From: Micromonospora phytophila
Lineage (GTDB): Bacteria; Actinomycetota; Actinomycetes; Mycobacteriales; Micromonosporaceae
Assembly: GCF_023656545.1 (NCBI RefSeq)
Contig: NZ_JAMOKF010000027.1
Span: 1 to 32,563, forward strand
Length of the DNA stretch: 32,563 nt
Reading direction: 5' to 3'
Shown here: positions 1 through 9,868 of the stretch, piece after piece
Layout of the letters: the number at the start of each line of letters is the position of its first letter
How positions within the stretch are numbered: position 1 is the stretch's first letter
Notes under the pieces: model-generated
Told to the model about the DNA's origin: nothing
Seen by the model: the letters and a program-made list of their open reading frames with translations, nothing else
The model's database searches: none
Program-made: the position numbers and the translations under genes

Positions 1-247
1 CACCGGCTCCGGGCTGCCCGTCCGCGTCCGGCAGGCCAACATCGTGCCCGAGCTGCGCGACGAGCCGACCGCCGCCGAGGACGAGGACGACGACGAGGTG
101 CGCCCGCCGGAGCAGGTGCGCCGGATGATGAGCTCCTACCAGACCGGCACCCGGCGTGGCCGTACGGACGCCGCCCGGCTGCTCGGCGGGGCGGGCCAGC
201 CCGCAGCCGGCGACGAACCGGACGTCGGCGACCAGCAAGCGACCTGA
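1..247 (+). CDS. cvnA: C-terminal end of CvnA-type sensor histidine kinase (partial)
   Basis: The reading frame is open from the window edge (first full codon at base 2) to TGA at 245-247, so only about 81 C-terminal residues are visible. The opening residues TGSGLPVRVRQAN resemble the segment just after the ATPase domain of actinobacterial nitrate/nitrite-sensing-type histidine kinases. An acidic low-complexity stretch (EDEDDDEV) and a basic tail follow (MSSYQTGTRRGR). The next three genes are the roadblock, DUF742 and GTPase members of a conservon in the usual order, which is the main reason for calling this CvnA, the membrane sensor kinase of the complex. The catalytic domains lie outside the window, so the kinase itself is inferred from context. 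Confidence 0.75.
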   Translation, partial: TGSGLPVRVRQANIVPELRDEPTAAEDEDDDEVRPPEQVRRMMSSYQTGTRRGRTDAARLLGGAGQPAAGDEPDVGDQQAT

Positions 248-342
248 CCGACGCCGATGGCGGTGCGGACGACCCGCTCGCGGCGTGAGGGTCAGCCCCA
301 GACGAGTTCGGCGACAACAGCCGGGGGAGAAGAGGACGACGA

Positions 343-765
343 GTGGCGCAGAAGATGGCTTCGAGTGCCGACCTGACGTGGTTGCTGGATGATCTGGTCG
401 GCCGGGTGAAGCAGGCCGAGCATGCGGTCGCGCTCTCGACGGACGGCCTGTTGATGGCTTCCTCGCAGGGGCTGAGCCGCGACGACGGCGAGCACCTGGC
501 GGCGATGGCGGCCGGTATCCAGAGCCTGGCCCGGGGCGCGGGCAAGCGCTTCGGCGGCGGGCAGGTGCAGCAGACGATCATCGAGATGCAGTCGTCCTTC
601 CTGTTCGTCACGGCTGCCGGGCGAAACGCCTGCCTCGCCGTCCTCGCCAGCGAGGACTCCGACGTCGGCCTGATCGCCTACGAGATGGCGATGCTGGTCA
701 CCCGCGTCGGCAAGTACGTCGCGTCGCCGTCACGGACCGCCGAGCAGCCGACCGGCGAGAAGTAG
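343..765 (+). CDS. cvnB: Roadblock/LC7-domain protein CvnB
   Basis: A 140-residue protein of the family's usual length. It matches the single-domain roadblock/LC7 proteins of conservons: the core runs LTWLLDDLVGRV, then HAVALSTDGLLMASS, then a helix with HLAAMAAGIQSLARG, ending with GLIAYEMAMLVTRVG. In the family this protein works as a GAP- or scaffold-like partner of the small GTPase encoded two genes later, at the inner face of the membrane. The GTG at 343 is preceded by a purine-rich GGGGGAGAAGAGG stretch. ATG 355 is an alternative that would remove four residues. It lies 95 bases after the kinase gene and 5 bases before the DUF742 gene, so the four genes are probably one operon. Confidence 0.9.
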   Translation: MAQKMASSADLTWLLDDLVGRVKQAEHAVALSTDGLLMASSQGLSRDDGEHLAAMAAGIQSLARGAGKRFGGGQVQQTIIEMQSSFLFVTAAGRNACLAVLASEDSDVGLIAYEMAMLVTRVGKYVASPSRTAEQPTGEK

Positions 766-770
766 CCGCG

Positions 771-1157
771 ATGACGGTGCAGGGGGAGTCCGCGGAGCAC
801 CAGTGGGTCGACGACCACGCGGGGCCGGTGGTCCGCCCGTACGCGGTGACGCGCGGCCGGGCCCGCCCGGTCACCGGCACGTTCGACCTGATCTCTCTGG
901 TCACGGCGACCCGCGCGGACGTGACCCCGGAGGTGGGCCTGGGTCCGGAGCACCTGGCGATCGTCGGGCTCTGCCAGCGGATCCAGTCCGTCGCCGAGAT
1001 CGCCGCCCACCTGGACCTGCCGGTGGGCACCATCCGGGTCCTGCTGGGTGACCTGGTGGCTCGCAGCCTGGTGCAGGTACGCGAGCCACGCACCACGGCC
1101 GGCCTTCCCGACAACAGCGTTTTCGAGGCGGTAATCAATGGACTACGGGCACTCTGA
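771..1157 (+). CDS. cvnC: DUF742 protein CvnC
   Basis: A 128-residue protein with the DUF742 signature: RPYAVTRGRARP near residue 23 and a winged-helix-like C-terminal half (IAAHLDLPVGTIRVLLGDL) followed by VREP. This family is the third member of actinobacterial conservons and is thought to link the roadblock protein and the GTPase. The ATG lies 5 bases after cvnB. The last 20 bases overlap the start of cvnD, a typical translationally coupled arrangement. No odd features. Confidence 0.9.
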   Translation: MTVQGESAEHQWVDDHAGPVVRPYAVTRGRARPVTGTFDLISLVTATRADVTPEVGLGPEHLAIVGLCQRIQSVAEIAAHLDLPVGTIRVLLGDLVARSLVQVREPRTTAGLPDNSVFEAVINGLRAL

Positions 1158-1740
1158 GCGGCCGGCGGGAGCGACGCCACTGCCCACCGCGATCAAGATC
1201 CTCGTCGCGGGCGGCTTCGGCGTGGGCAAGACCACCATGGTGGGCGCGGTCAGCGAGACCCGCCCGTTGCGCACCGAGGAGGTGCTGACCGAGTCCGGGG
1301 TCGGCATCGACGACCTCTCCGGGGTGGAGAGCAAGACGACCACCACGGTGGCGATGGACTTCGGTCGCATCACCATCAGCGACGATCTGGTGCTCTACCT
1401 CTTCGGCACCCCCGGCCAGGACCGCTTCTGGTTCGTCTGGGACGAGCTGGCGCTCGGTGCGATCGGCGCGGTCGTGCTGGCGGACACCCGCCGGCTGGCC
1501 GACTGCTTCCCGTCCATCGACTACTTTGAGGGCCGGGGCACGCCGTTCGTGGTGGCGGTGAACTGCTTCGAGGGCGCCCGGCACTACCGGCTCGACGAGG
1601 TGCAGGCGGCGTTGAACCTCGACCCGGGGGTGCCGGTGCTGCTCTGCGACGCCCGGCAGCGGGAGTCGAGCAAGGAGGTGCTCATCACGCTGATGGAGCA
1701 CGCCATGAAGACCCGGGACGCCCGCCGCCGCGCCGACTGA
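1138..1740 (+). CDS. cvnD: Conservon small GTPase CvnD
   Basis: A 200-residue ATP/GTP-binding protein. The P-loop is GGFGVGKTT at about residues 25-33. A switch region has a TTTVAMDFGRI stretch, the G3-like motif is FGTPGQDRFW, and the G4-like position is VAVNCFEG. This is the standard CvnD (MglA/Ras-like) pattern. In the family it cycles nucleotide under control of the roadblock and DUF742 partners, downstream of the membrane kinase. The ATG at 1138 lies inside the end of cvnC, so translation is probably coupled. A 63-base gap separates it from the next, apparently unrelated gene. Confidence 0.92.
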   Translation: MDYGHSERPAGATPLPTAIKILVAGGFGVGKTTMVGAVSETRPLRTEEVLTESGVGIDDLSGVESKTTTTVAMDFGRITISDDLVLYLFGTPGQDRFWFVWDELALGAIGAVVLADTRRLADCFPSIDYFEGRGTPFVVAVNCFEGARHYRLDEVQAALNLDPGVPVLLCDARQRESSKEVLITLMEHAMKTRDARRRAD

Positions 1741-1803
1741 GCGGGTTGATCATCCGGCGCGACGGGGACCATCCGCATCCGCACCTCGTGGCAAGATCCT
1801 CGC

Positions 1804-2313
1804 ATGATCGAGGTGACGGTGCGGCCGATGTCCCGCGAGGAGTTCGACCGGTGGCAGACCGACGTCGTGGACGCCTACGCGCAGGAACAGGTCGCGGCGG
1901 GCAACTGGACGGCTGACGAAGCTCTGGGCCGCTCCCAGGAAGCCAACGCGGCCCTGCTGCCTCAGGGGATGGCCACGCCTGGCATGATCTTCCTGCTCGG
2001 CGTGCTGGCTGACGGAACACCGATCGGACGACTGTGGATCGGGCTGGCGCATCCGCGGGGCGTCGCGCACTGCGCCTACCTCTACGACATCGAGGTGGTC
2101 GCCGAGCGGCGCGGCCAGGGTCTCGGGCGCGTTCTGCTCGCGGCCGGAGAGCGGGTGGCTCAGGAACGGGGTGCGCACGCCCTCGAGCTCAACGTGTTCG
2201 GGTCCAACACGCCGGCGCTGAGCCTGTACGGCTCCGCGGGATACCGGGTGATGACCCAGCAGATGCGCAAGGGCCTGCGCACGTCCGCCCAGCCAGAGCG
2301 GATCACGCGGTGA
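1804..2313 (+). CDS. GNAT-family N-acetyltransferase
   Basis: A 169-residue single-domain acetyltransferase that would move an acetyl group from acetyl-CoA to an unknown amine. The acetyl-CoA-binding motif A is clear at about residues 95-112: YDIEVVAERRGQGLGRVLL, with the R-x-x-G-x-G/A loop. The following ALELNVFGSNTPALSLYGSAGY is the usual motif B region. No Shine-Dalgarno sequence stands before ATG 1804. Instead CAAGAT (1792-1797) lies 6 bases upstream and could be a -10 element giving a leaderless transcript. The substrate cannot be told from sequence, and no neighbour suggests one. Confidence 0.85.
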   Translation: MIEVTVRPMSREEFDRWQTDVVDAYAQEQVAAGNWTADEALGRSQEANAALLPQGMATPGMIFLLGVLADGTPIGRLWIGLAHPRGVAHCAYLYDIEVVAERRGQGLGRVLLAAGERVAQERGAHALELNVFGSNTPALSLYGSAGYRVMTQQMRKGLRTSAQPERITR

Positions 2314-2322
2314 CCGGCATGA

Positions 2323-2659
2323 CCGTGGATCCGGTGCGGCGGGCTGAACCGTAACCGGTTCTGCGCGTTACCCGTCGGCGCGCCCGGGCTCCGCCTGCCC
2401 GGCGAGCGGATCGGTCTGCTGAACGCGCTGAGCGCCGTGATCATGCTGGTGGCCCTGCCCGGCACTGCGCGCGACCCCGACGGACGCCGCCCGGCGCGCG
2501 ACGCTGATCCCGGAGTTCTCCCGGATCACCCGCCGCGCCATCCGCGACCTGCGCGGCCAGCCCGGCGGCCCCGACCCGATCGCCGTCGTCCGCCGTTTCC
2601 TGTGGTTCTTGCCGCTGACCGACGAGGAGGCCCGTGCGGTCGCGCTGAGACTGCGCTGA
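2323..2659 (+). pseudogene. Degraded coding remnant, family not recognised
   Basis: Two adjoining stretches read like real protein but in different frames. The frame of 2323 gives LRLPGERIGLLNALSAV then IMLVALPGTARDPDG (about 2389-2480). The frame ending at TGA 2657-2659 gives TLIPEFSRITRRAIRDL and later VVRRFLWFLPLTDEEARAV (from 2501). The two can be joined by a frameshift near 2480-2500. No good start codon or ribosome-binding site precedes the first part. I see the composition of a broken gene but cannot name its family. A short working gene in one of the frames is less likely. Confidence 0.35.
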
Positions 2660-2687
2660 GCGAAGCTGCCGCTGGGCGCGATGGGCG

Positions 2688-2743
2688 GTACCCGACAGAG
2701 GGCCCCTTCCCGCGTGCTCGGGAAGGGGCCCTCTGTCGGGTAC
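2688..2743. terminator. 25-bp perfect inverted repeat, bidirectional terminator
   Basis: Bases 2688-2712 and 2719-2743 are exact reverse complements with a 6-base loop. The hairpin ends 4 bases before the aconitase stop codon region on the minus strand (stop at 2748-2750), the expected place for its terminator. It could also stop transcription arriving from the plus strand. No long T-tract follows, as is common in high-GC actinomycetes. Confidence 0.8.
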
Positions 2744-2747
2744 GACG

Positions 2748-5594
<2,847 letters not shown>

Positions 5595-5706
5595 GTCGTA
5601 CTCCTTCACACCAGCGACCGTGAGTAGTCCTGAGCAGTCTGTCGCACCGGCCGGGGTGCCGCCCTGCTTAGGTGACACTTACCGCCGATTCTCCGCTATC
5701 AACAAA

Positions 5707-5735
5707 ACCGTACGTCCGTCTTGCTATTAGCGCAA
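5707..5735 (-). promoter_or_regulatory. Candidate promoter of acnA
   Basis: On the minus strand TTGCGC (5735-5730) is followed after exactly 17 bases by TACGGT (5712-5707), a reasonable -35/-10 pair of the actinobacterial housekeeping type. It would start transcription roughly 105-110 bases upstream of the acnA GTG. The prediction rests on consensus and spacing only. Confidence 0.35.
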
Positions 5736-5770
5736 CCTCGTGCCAGGGTTCGGGACGAGGAGGTGCCACC

Positions 5771-6130
5771 ATGATCCATCATGTCCTGCTCGCCTGCCCA
5801 CGCGGCTCGGAGGAGGCCTCCCGGGCGTTCTACACCGGCCTGCTCGGCCTGGCCGAGAAGCCGAAACCACCGGCCCTCGCCGCCCGCGGTGGTTGCTGGT
5901 TCACCGGCTACGGCGCGGAGCTGCACCTCGGCGTCGAGGACGACTTCCGCCCCGCCCGCAAGGCACACCCGGCGCTGCTCCGCCCCGACCTGGACGAGCT
6001 CGCCGCCCGGCTGGTCGCCGCCGGACACCCGGTCACCTGGGGCGACGACGAACTGCCCGGGATGCGGCGGTTCCACACCGCGGACCCGCACGGCAACCGC
6101 CTGGAGTTCGTCGCCCCGGTCGCCGGCTGA
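5771..6130 (+). CDS. VOC-family (glyoxalase/bleomycin-resistance-like) protein
   Basis: A 119-residue single-module vicinal-oxygen-chelate protein. It begins MIHHVLLACPRGSEEASRAFY and ends with RFHTADPHGNRLEFVAP, the usual D-P-x-G-N-x-x-E/Q-F/L motif that supplies a metal-binding glutamate in the fold. Two such modules, or a dimer, form the active site. The reaction is unknown: lyase, dioxygenase and antibiotic-binding members share this fold. ATG 5771 has a strong GAGGAGG (5757-5763) 7 bases upstream, which rules out the longer in-frame start at 5672. It is divergent from acnA and followed by a terminator. Confidence 0.85.
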   Translation: MIHHVLLACPRGSEEASRAFYTGLLGLAEKPKPPALAARGGCWFTGYGAELHLGVEDDFRPARKAHPALLRPDLDELAARLVAAGHPVTWGDDELPGMRRFHTADPHGNRLEFVAPVAG

Positions 6131-6162
6131 CCCGCCGCCCGTCCCTCACCCGGGCATGACGA

Positions 6163-6193
6163 AAGGGCCGGCCCCTGGTGGGGGCCGGCCCTT
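6163..6193. terminator. Terminator hairpin between convergent genes
   Basis: AAGGGCCGGCCCC (6163-6175) and its exact complement (6181-6193) enclose a 5-base loop. It sits between the ends of the convergent VOC gene and C39-like gene and probably serves both. Confidence 0.75.
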
Positions 6194-6208
6194 CGCGTTT
6201 GTCGTGGG

Positions 6209-6868
6209 TCAGGAGGCGGTGGCGTAGCCGCGGGTGGCGATCCAGTCGGCGAGGTTGTCGACGCTCATCCGGTAGGAGGCCTGCTCCGGGTTGGCGGAGT
6301 CGGCGATGGTGACGGTGTTGCCGTCGTCGCGGTAGCCGATGACGCTGATGTAGTGCCCGCCTTCGAAGGAGTGGGTGACACCGTCGGTGTCGGTGGCGGT
6401 GCCGGCGATGTTGGCGACCACGGCGCGGCCGTCGTCGATGGTGCGCACGATGTCGGCGCGCAGCTTGTCGGTCTGCTTGCCGTCGGCGCGGTTGTCGCGG
6501 ATCTCCACCGACCGGTAGGCGTTGTTCTTGCCGGTCTCCTTGTTCAGTACCGGGGTGATGTCGTTGATGCTGTCGGTGCCGGCCTCGGTGGTGCCCATCT
6601 GCTTGGCCATGGCGTCGACGTCGATCTCCTTGCCCTGTACGGACAGGGCGTTGCGGGTGGCGGCGGGGCCGCAGTAGTAGAAGTTCGGCTGGGCCTGGTA
6701 GCGCACGTTGAGTTCGCGCTCGCCGTGCGGCTTGCGGTCGGTGCTGACCTGCCCGGCGCGCTCGGCGGGGGCGGCGTGCGCGGCGATGGCCGGGCCGGCG
6801 ATCCCACCGGCGGTCGCGGCGATACCGGCAGCGGTCAGGACGGTCTTGCGGATCAGATCGGTACGCAT
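6209..6868 (-). CDS. Secreted C39-family-like cysteine peptidase
   Basis: A 219-residue exported protein. The N-terminus is a signal peptide (MRTDLIRKTVLTAAGIAATA, hydrophobic core, cleavage near AHA-AP around residue 33). The mature part matches Peptidase_C39_2-type proteins: the nucleophile Cys66 lies in NFYYCGPAATRN, His172 in FEGGHYISVIGY, and Asp190 in TVTIADSANPEQ, a complete Cys-His-Asp set. Many actinomycetes secrete such proteins, and their substrates are mostly unknown. ATG 6868 is preceded by GAAAGGTG on the minus strand. The frame stays open upstream to 7261, but that extension is low-complexity and lacks protein character. Three related repeat units lie in its upstream region. 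Confidence 0.85.
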   Translation of the reverse strand: MRTDLIRKTVLTAAGIAATAGGIAGPAIAAHAAPAERAGQVSTDRKPHGERELNVRYQAQPNFYYCGPAATRNALSVQGKEIDVDAMAKQMGTTEAGTDSINDITPVLNKETGKNNAYRSVEIRDNRADGKQTDKLRADIVRTIDDGRAVVANIAGTATDTDGVTHSFEGGHYISVIGYRDDGNTVTIADSANPEQASYRMSVDNLADWIATRGYATAS

Positions 6869-6984
6869 GGTGGTTTGCACCTTTCGATCGGGGGTGCGCG
6901 CAGATGCCGTCGGGGGGACGACGCCACGCGAGGGGAAGTCAAGAAGAGGTGATCTGCCCGGCGGCCAAGGGGCTCTGCTCGGGT

Positions 6985-7200
6985 GTACCGGGGGGATGTA
7001 ACCAGCCCGGGGGGCTGGGCATTCCAGCTCTGGATTGCCGACCCGGGCCGGCATTGCTCCTGCCTCGGTCCGGCTCCGTACCGGAGATGCAACCGACCCG
7101 GCGGGCCGTGCATTCCGCGGGCCTCGGTCCCGGGGTCCGGCCGACCGGGCAAGCCGCGGCCCTACCCCATGTACAACGACCCCGACCCGCCGGCCATTCC
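6985..7200. repeat. Three diverged copies of a hairpin-forming element upstream of the C39-like gene
   Basis: The 417 bases between 6868 and 7286 hold no gene that I can support. They do hold a repeated motif on the plus strand: GTACCGG, then GATGYAACC, about 14 G/C-rich bases, then GCATTCC. Copies lie at 6985-7025 and 7078-7116. A weaker one at 7162-7200 has ATGTACAACG and CCATTCC. A fourth hairpin with a similar core (GCCGACCC/GGGCCGGC) lies at 7037-7052. Within each copy the inner bases can pair, although their sequence differs between copies. They could be regulator sites, a leader RNA of the minus-strand gene, or a palindromic repeat family. Confidence 0.5.
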
Positions 7201-7285
7201 ACCGCCCAGAGATCCCCCAGGCATGCGACACCGCGAGTGAAACCGGACGTTCAGATAGCAACCGCGCAGCGATGCGGTCAGGTCG

Positions 7286-8008
7286 CTACGCCTCGCGCAG
7301 CAGCGCGACCACCGCTTCGCGGGTCGCGCGCACGGCGTCCCGGGACTGGTCGGTGTGGTCCAGCGCGTCGAAGCCGTGCCGCCCGTCCGGTACGTCGAGG
7401 ACCCGCACCGACCGGCCAGCCGCTGCCGCCGCCGAGGTGAATGCGTCGAGCCCGGCCAGCAGCGGCGGCATGTCCCGACCCGCCCGGACCAGCAGGATCG
7501 GCAGGTCGCCGGGGGACGCCACGGCGTCGACCGGGCGGAACCGGGCGTCGACCTCCCAACCGGGCAACGGCACCAGCAGCGGATAGGTGCCGACCAGCCC
7601 ACGCAGCCACGACGGCGCGGCGCGCAGCCAGTCGGCCATCAGCAGCCCGCCGCCGGAGAAGAACCAGAGCACCAGCCGGTCGGCGTCGACCCGGGGATCG
7701 GCGCGGACCTGCGCGACGGCCGCCGCGACGTCCTCGGCCGCGCCCGGGAAGCCGGTCCGCTCGTCGACGCGGTAACTGACGACGGCGGCGACCAGGCCCT
7801 GCTCGGCCACCAGGGCGCCATAGCCCCGGTAGAGCAGCCAGTCGCGCGGGTCGGCCACGCCGGGCGGCAGCGGGGCGCCGTGCACCAGCACGACGGCCGG
7901 CCGGGGCCCGTCACCTGTCGGCAGGTGCAGGTCCACCCGGTCGTGCCGCTCGACGGGCGCGGCCGGCGGGGAGAGGACGAACGGCGTCTGGTCGAACGAC
8001 GTGGCCAT
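7286..8008 (-). CDS. Alpha/beta-hydrolase fold protein (acetyl-esterase/dienelactone-hydrolase-like)
   Basis: A 240-residue cytoplasmic hydrolase. The oxyanion region is VVLVHGAPLPPG, the nucleophile elbow is FFSGGGLL (Ser in F-S-G-G-G rather than the commoner G-x-S-x-G), the acid is probably the Asp in VRAGRDMPPL, and the catalytic His is in DGRHGFDALDH. The order and spacing fit small esterases of the AB_hydrolase/DLH group. The substrate is unknown. ATG 8008 was chosen over the longer frame to 8053 because the protein-like sequence begins there and TACCAT lies 6 bases upstream, suggesting leaderless transcription. No Shine-Dalgarno sequence is visible. Confidence 0.8.
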   Translation of the reverse strand: MATSFDQTPFVLSPPAAPVERHDRVDLHLPTGDGPRPAVVLVHGAPLPPGVADPRDWLLYRGYGALVAEQGLVAAVVSYRVDERTGFPGAAEDVAAAVAQVRADPRVDADRLVLWFFSGGGLLMADWLRAAPSWLRGLVGTYPLLVPLPGWEVDARFRPVDAVASPGDLPILLVRAGRDMPPLLAGLDAFTSAAAAAGRSVRVLDVPDGRHGFDALDHTDQSRDAVRATREAVVALLREA

Positions 8009-8100
8009 GCCGGGATGGTAGCCGGGAAAACGCTGCTCCGAGGCCCCGTGCACCGTCCACAGGGGAGAGAAGTGGGCGGGCCGGCGGGTGGTCTGCCACC

Positions 8101-8478
8101 ATGTCGGTCATGGAGATCTGGGACAACGCGTCCTGTTCGAAGAGCGCCGGCGCGCGGGCCCGGCTCGACGAGGCGCGGGTGCCGTACCGGCTGCGGGCGT
8201 ACCTGGAGCAGCCGCCGAGCGCGGCCGAGTTGACCGAGGTGCTGGGCCGGCTGGACGCCCGCGCCTGGGACGTGTGCCGCACCGGGGAGCCGGCCGCGGT
8301 GGCGTCGGGCATGGCGGACTGGCCTCGAGACGACGCCACCGAGCCCCGCTGGATCGAGGCGATGGTGGCGCATCCGGAACTCATCCAGCGGCCGATCCTG
8401 CTGCTCGACGACGGCGGCGCGCTGGTCGGTCGTACCCCCGAGGCGCTCGACGAGGCGCTGCGCCGCGCCGGCCGCTGA
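8101..8478 (+). CDS. ArsC/Spx-like thioredoxin-fold protein
   Basis: A 125-residue protein of the ArsC family: EIWDNASCSKSAGARARLDE carries the N-terminal redox cysteine in the C-S/T-K-S context. YRLRAYLEQPPSAAEL follows, then a C-terminal part with PELIQRPILLLDDGGALVGR, the usual R-P-I motif with the downstream GR-P/T. Such proteins reduce arsenate with glutathione- or thioredoxin-type thiols, or act as redox adaptors. No other ars genes are near, so arsenate as substrate is not supported by context. ATG 8101 and ATG 8110 are both possible starts. Confidence 0.85.
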   Translation: MSVMEIWDNASCSKSAGARARLDEARVPYRLRAYLEQPPSAAELTEVLGRLDARAWDVCRTGEPAAVASGMADWPRDDATEPRWIEAMVAHPELIQRPILLLDDGGALVGRTPEALDEALRRAGR

Positions 8479-8493
8479 CCCGAGGCGGCCGGG

Positions 8494-8685
8494 TCAGGCC
8501 TGCCCGCCGGCCGACGTGCCGTTCCCCGCGGCCTCCGCGTGCCGGTCGCGCAGCCGGGCCCGGATCTCCTCCGGGGTGTACGCCCGGCGCCGCCGCTCCG
8601 CGCGGGCGATGACCACGCCGGACGCCGCGACCCCGGCGAGACCGGCCAGTCCGAGTACCTTCCACCACCGCATCCGTTGCCGCAT
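8494..8685 (-). CDS. Small single-pass membrane protein
   Basis: A 63-residue protein: a basic N-terminus (MRQRMRWWK), one hydrophobic helix (VLGLAGLAGVAASGVVIA), an arginine patch, and a charged tail containing YTPEEIRARLRDRHAEA. Family not recognised. The tail resembles small actinobacterial membrane proteins of unknown role. ATG 8685 lies 6 bases after a minus-strand TACCCT, which suggests a leaderless mRNA from a promoter shared with the divergent gene at 8705. The gene converges on the ArsC-like gene with a 15-base gap. Confidence 0.65.
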   Translation of the reverse strand: MRQRMRWWKVLGLAGLAGVAASGVVIARAERRRRAYTPEEIRARLRDRHAEAAGNGTSAGGQA

Positions 8686-8690
8686 CGGCC

Positions 8691-8697
8691 TAGGGTA
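8691..8697. promoter_or_regulatory. Overlapping back-to-back -10 elements of two divergent leaderless genes
   Basis: The plus strand reads TAGGGT at 8691-8696. The minus strand reads TACCCT at 8697-8692. Both fit TAnnnT and share five base pairs. The plus ATG (8705) is 8 bases downstream, and the minus ATG (8685) is 6 bases downstream. Neither gene has a Shine-Dalgarno sequence. The two start codons are only 19 bases apart, so both transcripts must begin within this gap or inside each other. Confidence 0.55.
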
Positions 8698-8704
8698 GAC
8701 GCCC

Positions 8705-9373
8705 ATGAGCATCAGCCTGGACGAGGCCGTGGAGTTGACCCGTACCGGAGACGTGTGGGTGTTCCGGGGACGCAGCGTGCCCGACCGGGCCATCCAGTTC
8801 ACCACCAACAGTCCCGTCAACCACGTCGGCATGGCGGTGGTGCTGGACGACATGCCGCCCCTGATGTGGCACGCCGAGCTGGGCAGGTCGCTGCCGGACA
8901 TGTGGTCGGGCGGCCACCAGCGCGGTGTGCAGCTGCACGACCTGCGCGACGCGGTCTGCGTCTGGGCCAACCGGTACGGCCAGCGGGCCTGGTTACGCCA
9001 GCTCGACCCGCCAGCGGACGGGGAGATGGAGAAGGCGGTGCTGCGCACGATCGCCCGCCTCGACGGTACGCCGTTCCCGTCCACCGCCCAGTTGGCCTGG
9101 CGGTGGGTGCGGGGCCGGGTGCCGGCGGTGCGGATGCCGGCGCTGCCCGGCGGGGACCGAAACCGCCCGACCTCGTCGGCGCGCGAGCGTGCCCTGGAGA
9201 CGGCGTACTGCGCGGAGGTGGTCGCGGTGACGTACGAGGCGATGGGGCTGCTCCCGGCCGGTCGGCGTCCGAACTGGTACGACCCGGGCCGGTTCTGGAG
9301 CGGCGACGACCTCGGCCTCGCCGCCGACGCCCGGCTCGGTGCCGAGATTGAGGTGCGGATCCCGCCGCGCTGA
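8705..9373 (+). CDS. Permuted NlpC/P60 (YiiX-like) papain-fold protein
   Basis: A 222-residue protein with the circularly permuted papain-like layout. An N-terminal GDVWVFRGRS leads into TTNSPVNHVGMAVVLDD, placing the catalytic His at residue 40, and the Cys follows late at residue 169 in ETAYCAEVVAVTYEAMGL. This order (His before Cys) marks the YiiX/YebB/LRAT-like branch of NlpC/P60 amidases or acyltransferases. There is no signal peptide, so it probably acts in the cytoplasm. The substrate is unknown. Its promoter overlaps that of the divergent small membrane protein gene. Confidence 0.8.
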   Translation: MSISLDEAVELTRTGDVWVFRGRSVPDRAIQFTTNSPVNHVGMAVVLDDMPPLMWHAELGRSLPDMWSGGHQRGVQLHDLRDAVCVWANRYGQRAWLRQLDPPADGEMEKAVLRTIARLDGTPFPSTAQLAWRWVRGRVPAVRMPALPGGDRNRPTSSARERALETAYCAEVVAVTYEAMGLLPAGRRPNWYDPGRFWSGDDLGLAADARLGAEIEVRIPPR

Positions 9374-9410
9374 GGTTTGGCCCGCCGGCCGGCCGGCAAT
9401 TGCTGTTCCC

Positions 9411-9800
9411 GTGAACGCTTCCACCGATCTGGACACGCTGGCCGACTTCTTCGACCGGTACGGCGTGGCGCTGACCGCCGGCGACGTACCCGCCATCGCC
9501 GGCTGTTACGCCCTGCCGGGCCTGGTGGTCGCCGACACGTACAGCTTCTCGTTCACCTCCGCGGCGGCGGTGGCACTGTCCTTCGTGGGCGCCGCCCCCG
9601 ACTACCAGGAGCGCGAGCTGGTCGCCGCGCACGCGGCGATCGAGGACGTGCAGCCGCTGTCGGCGCTGCTGACCATGGTGGCCGTCGAGTGGGAGTTCCT
9701 GGACAGCCGCGGGCGGTCGGTCCCCGGCGAGCGCTACCGCTACCTGCTGCGCACCACCGAGGACGGGCCGGTCATCTGCACGGTCCTGCGCACCGCTTGA
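9411..9800 (+). CDS. NTF2-like / SnoaL-like protein
   Basis: A 129-residue protein with the cone-shaped NTF2-like fold pattern: LADFFDRYGVALTAGD, IAGCYALPGLVVAD, a middle helix, and a C-terminal sheet (LLTMVAVEWEFLDSRG, RYRYLLRTTEDGPVICTV). Members include small enzymes, ligand-binding proteins and dimerisation modules, so no function can be given. GTG 9411 is the first reasonable start. No Shine-Dalgarno sequence is evident. A decayed copy of its first half lies at 20855-21030 in front of other relics from this region. Confidence 0.7.
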   Translation: MNASTDLDTLADFFDRYGVALTAGDVPAIAGCYALPGLVVADTYSFSFTSAAAVALSFVGAAPDYQERELVAAHAAIEDVQPLSALLTMVAVEWEFLDSRGRSVPGERYRYLLRTTEDGPVICTVLRTA

Positions 9801-9868
9801 GCCGGCGAAGACGGCTGCGCCGCCACGCGGCCGGGACGCGTGGGCGGTGCGGTGCCGGGTGGCCGGGG

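Noticed and set aside
6869..7261. N-terminal extension of the C39-like protein
   Set aside because: It would bury the signal peptide. The extension is Arg/Pro/Gly-rich, and ATG 6868 has a good ribosome-binding site.
6869..7285. c-di-AMP (ydaO-type) riboswitch before the C39-like gene
   Set aside because: Actinomycetes often have this riboswitch before secreted wall hydrolases, so I looked for its conserved blocks, but they are not recognisable here.
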